Assembly: GCA_043721855.1 (NCBI GenBank)
Contig: JAYSPY010000095.1
Coordinates: forward strand, 1-23,830
Direction: 5' to 3'
DNA length: 23,830 nucleotides
Origin: JACMNW01 sp043721855
Lineage (GTDB): Bacteria; Pseudomonadota; Alphaproteobacteria; Rhodobacterales; Rhodobacteraceae
The notes beneath the pieces were generated by a model. That model was not told where the DNA came from. It saw only the letters and a list, made by a program, of their open reading frames with translations, and searched no databases. Below are positions 22,924 through 23,830 of the stretch, one piece after another. Within the stretch, counting starts at the first letter, position 1, and each line of letters opens with the position of its first letter. The position numbers and the translations under genes were made by a program.

Positions 22924-22982
22924 TGAGGCTTGGGTAGCGGGTCCGGTGCGGCCATGAAAGAGCAGATTTGTGCGCATATGCA

Positions 22983-23561
22983 TCACGCGATGTGATTGGT
23001 GCGGCCAAGCTGCCAGCCACCCGGCCCATACGCCATTTCGGTGACCGACAAATTATCAATACGGTGCGAAAAGGCTTGTTGCGGGGTTAGATTTTCAGCG
23101 CGCTGCAGGGCTGACAGGATAGCGCCAAAATGGGCAACCACAATGATATTGCGACCGCTGAAATCCGATATCAGGCGGTCCGTTGCGGACCAGACGCGGG
23201 CATTGATTTCGTTCCAGCTTTCGCCATTGGGCGGGCGCACATCACCGGGCCTATCCCAAAATGCGCGGATGAGGTCGGGGGTTTCCGCTTCTACCTGGCT
23301 ATGGCTGCGCAGTTCCCAATCGCCAAAATGCATCTCGCGCAGCATCGGGTCATGCGGCAGGCGGGCGCGGTTTGCTTGCACAGCATCAGCGGTCGTGACG
23401 GCGCGGATCAGGTCTGATGATATCATGACCGCGTCTTGTGGCAGATAGGCAGACAGACGTGCCAAGGCGCTGTGATCGGACAGATCGGCAGGCAGGTCAG
23501 ACCATCCGGCCATGGTTTTTGCATGTGTCGGCCCGTGACGCACCCACCAGAACCGGGTCAT
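22983..23561 (-). CDS. Histidine phosphatase, probable alpha-ribazole phosphatase (CobC-like)
   Basis: A 192-residue member of the phosphoglycerate-mutase-like histidine phosphatases. The catalytic His is in WVRHGPTHA (His9), the helix residues lie in EMHFGDWELRSHSQVE, and the second His is in IIVVAHFGAILSAL near residue 146. In the cobalamin pathway CobC removes the 5'-phosphate of alpha-ribazole phosphate or of adenosylcobalamin phosphate. That role is inferred from the gene context: the start codon at 23561 overlaps the stop of cobU/cobP (ATGA, 23558-23561). Upstream in-frame residues are Arg/Gly-rich shadow sequence of cobU, so the start is 23561. A general phosphatase remains possible. 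Confidence 0.82.
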   Translation of the reverse strand: MTRFWWVRHGPTHAKTMAGWSDLPADLSDHSALARLSAYLPQDAVMISSDLIRAVTTADAVQANRARLPHDPMLREMHFGDWELRSHSQVEAETPDLIRAFWDRPGDVRPPNGESWNEINARVWSATDRLISDFSGRNIIVVAHFGAILSALQRAENLTPQQAFSHRIDNLSVTEMAYGPGGWQLGRTNHIA

Positions 23562-23830
23562 GCAGTGGCATCCGGCAACTGGCCTTTCAGCACAATCGGC
23601 AATCCCGCCATGACGGCCACCACCAGCCCTGCGTGGGCCGCCATGTGTTGGTTCAGCCGGCCCTGCGCATCGCGAAAGGCGCGGGCAAGCGCGTTGTCGG
23701 GCACGATGGACCAGCCAACCTCGTTTGACACCACCACGACCGGGGCCGGGCATTTTGCGATTGCCACCAGAAATCTTGCCGCCTCGCCACCAAGATCGGC
23801 ATCTGCAAGCAAATGGTTGGAAAGCCAAAG
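23558..23830 (-). CDS. cobP: Adenosylcobinamide kinase/guanylyltransferase, partial (5' end outside window)
   Basis: The C-terminal 90 residues of a CobU/CobP-type bifunctional enzyme that phosphorylates adenosylcobinamide and then transfers GMP to it in late cobalamin assembly. The frame is open to the edge of the window, where it reads LWLSNHLLADADL, part of the family's DCLTLWLxN region. The best diagnostic segment is VVVVSNEVGWSIVPDNALAR followed by FRDAQGRLNQHMA and VMAGLPIVLKG. The P-loop and guanylylated His lie upstream, outside the window. The stop overlaps the CobC-like phosphatase start by 4 bases. cobU is the alternative symbol. Confidence 0.9.
   Translation of the reverse strand, partial: LWLSNHLLADADLGGEAARFLVAIAKCPAPVVVVSNEVGWSIVPDNALARAFRDAQGRLNQHMAAHAGLVVAVMAGLPIVLKGQLPDATA

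Overview
The window reads as chromosomal DNA of an alphaproteobacterium, most likely Rhodobacteraceae. The evidence is the high GC content, an alphaproteobacterial TIGR02186-type protein beside a TauE/SafE permease, an Nfu-TsaB-RimI run, a two-domain Nfu and a BMP-type purine-nucleoside ABC operon. Most genes lie on the minus strand. I see no rRNA, tRNA, CRISPR array, prophage or complete insertion sequence. All family assignments come from reading motifs in the translations; no database was searched.

Layout. 49-1721 (-): TIGR02186-type membrane-anchored protein and a TauE/SafE permease, overlapping by 4 bases. 1797-7471 (-): a purine nucleoside uptake and salvage operon, transcribed as BMP substrate-binding protein, two-domain ATPase, permease, permease, purine nucleoside phosphorylase. 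7645-9227 (-): rimI, tsaB and an Nfu-type Fe-S protein. 9513-10515 (-): a universal stress protein and a VOC-family (glyoxalase/dioxygenase fold) protein. 10779-11822 (-): trpS, followed by a structured 3' region and a clear intrinsic terminator. 11911-12597 (+): a rhomboid homologue without catalytic residues, ending tail-to-tail on murJ. 12594-18141 (-): a lipoprotein of the penicillin-binding-protein-activator type, glnD and murJ. 18228-20452 (+): rsmI, yraN and gshB. 20449-22881 (-): a ComM/YifB ATPase and a glutathione S-transferase with a cysteine-rich tail. 22983-23830 (-): a CobC-type phosphatase and the 3' part of cobU/cobP, which runs off the window.

How the genes work together. The BMP importer should bring in purine nucleosides that the phosphorylase splits into base and (deoxy)ribose-1-phosphate. 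MurJ and the LpoA-like lipoprotein both serve peptidoglycan synthesis and sit around the nitrogen-signalling enzyme GlnD. The lpoA-rsmI-yraN neighbourhood recalls the E. coli yraM/yraL/yraN cluster.

Most interesting observations. (1) A roughly 200-bp GC-rich inverted-repeat element sits between the ATPase and the first permease of the nucleoside operon. It is flanked by a 15-bp exact direct repeat that carries the overlapping stop/start codons, so the insertion duplicated the coupling site. A 73-codon frame now bridges it, with an ATGA overlap at each end. (2) The rhomboid protein has lost Ser, His and the oxyanion Asn. (3) The GST carries a C-terminal C-X20-C-X3-C tail that fits the TRASH/YHS metal-binding signature. 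(4) There are several uncharacterised non-coding structures: a leader upstream of the BMP gene, a structured trpS 3' region that could release an sRNA, a perfect dyad upstream of the VOC gene, and a canonical G-quadruplex motif.
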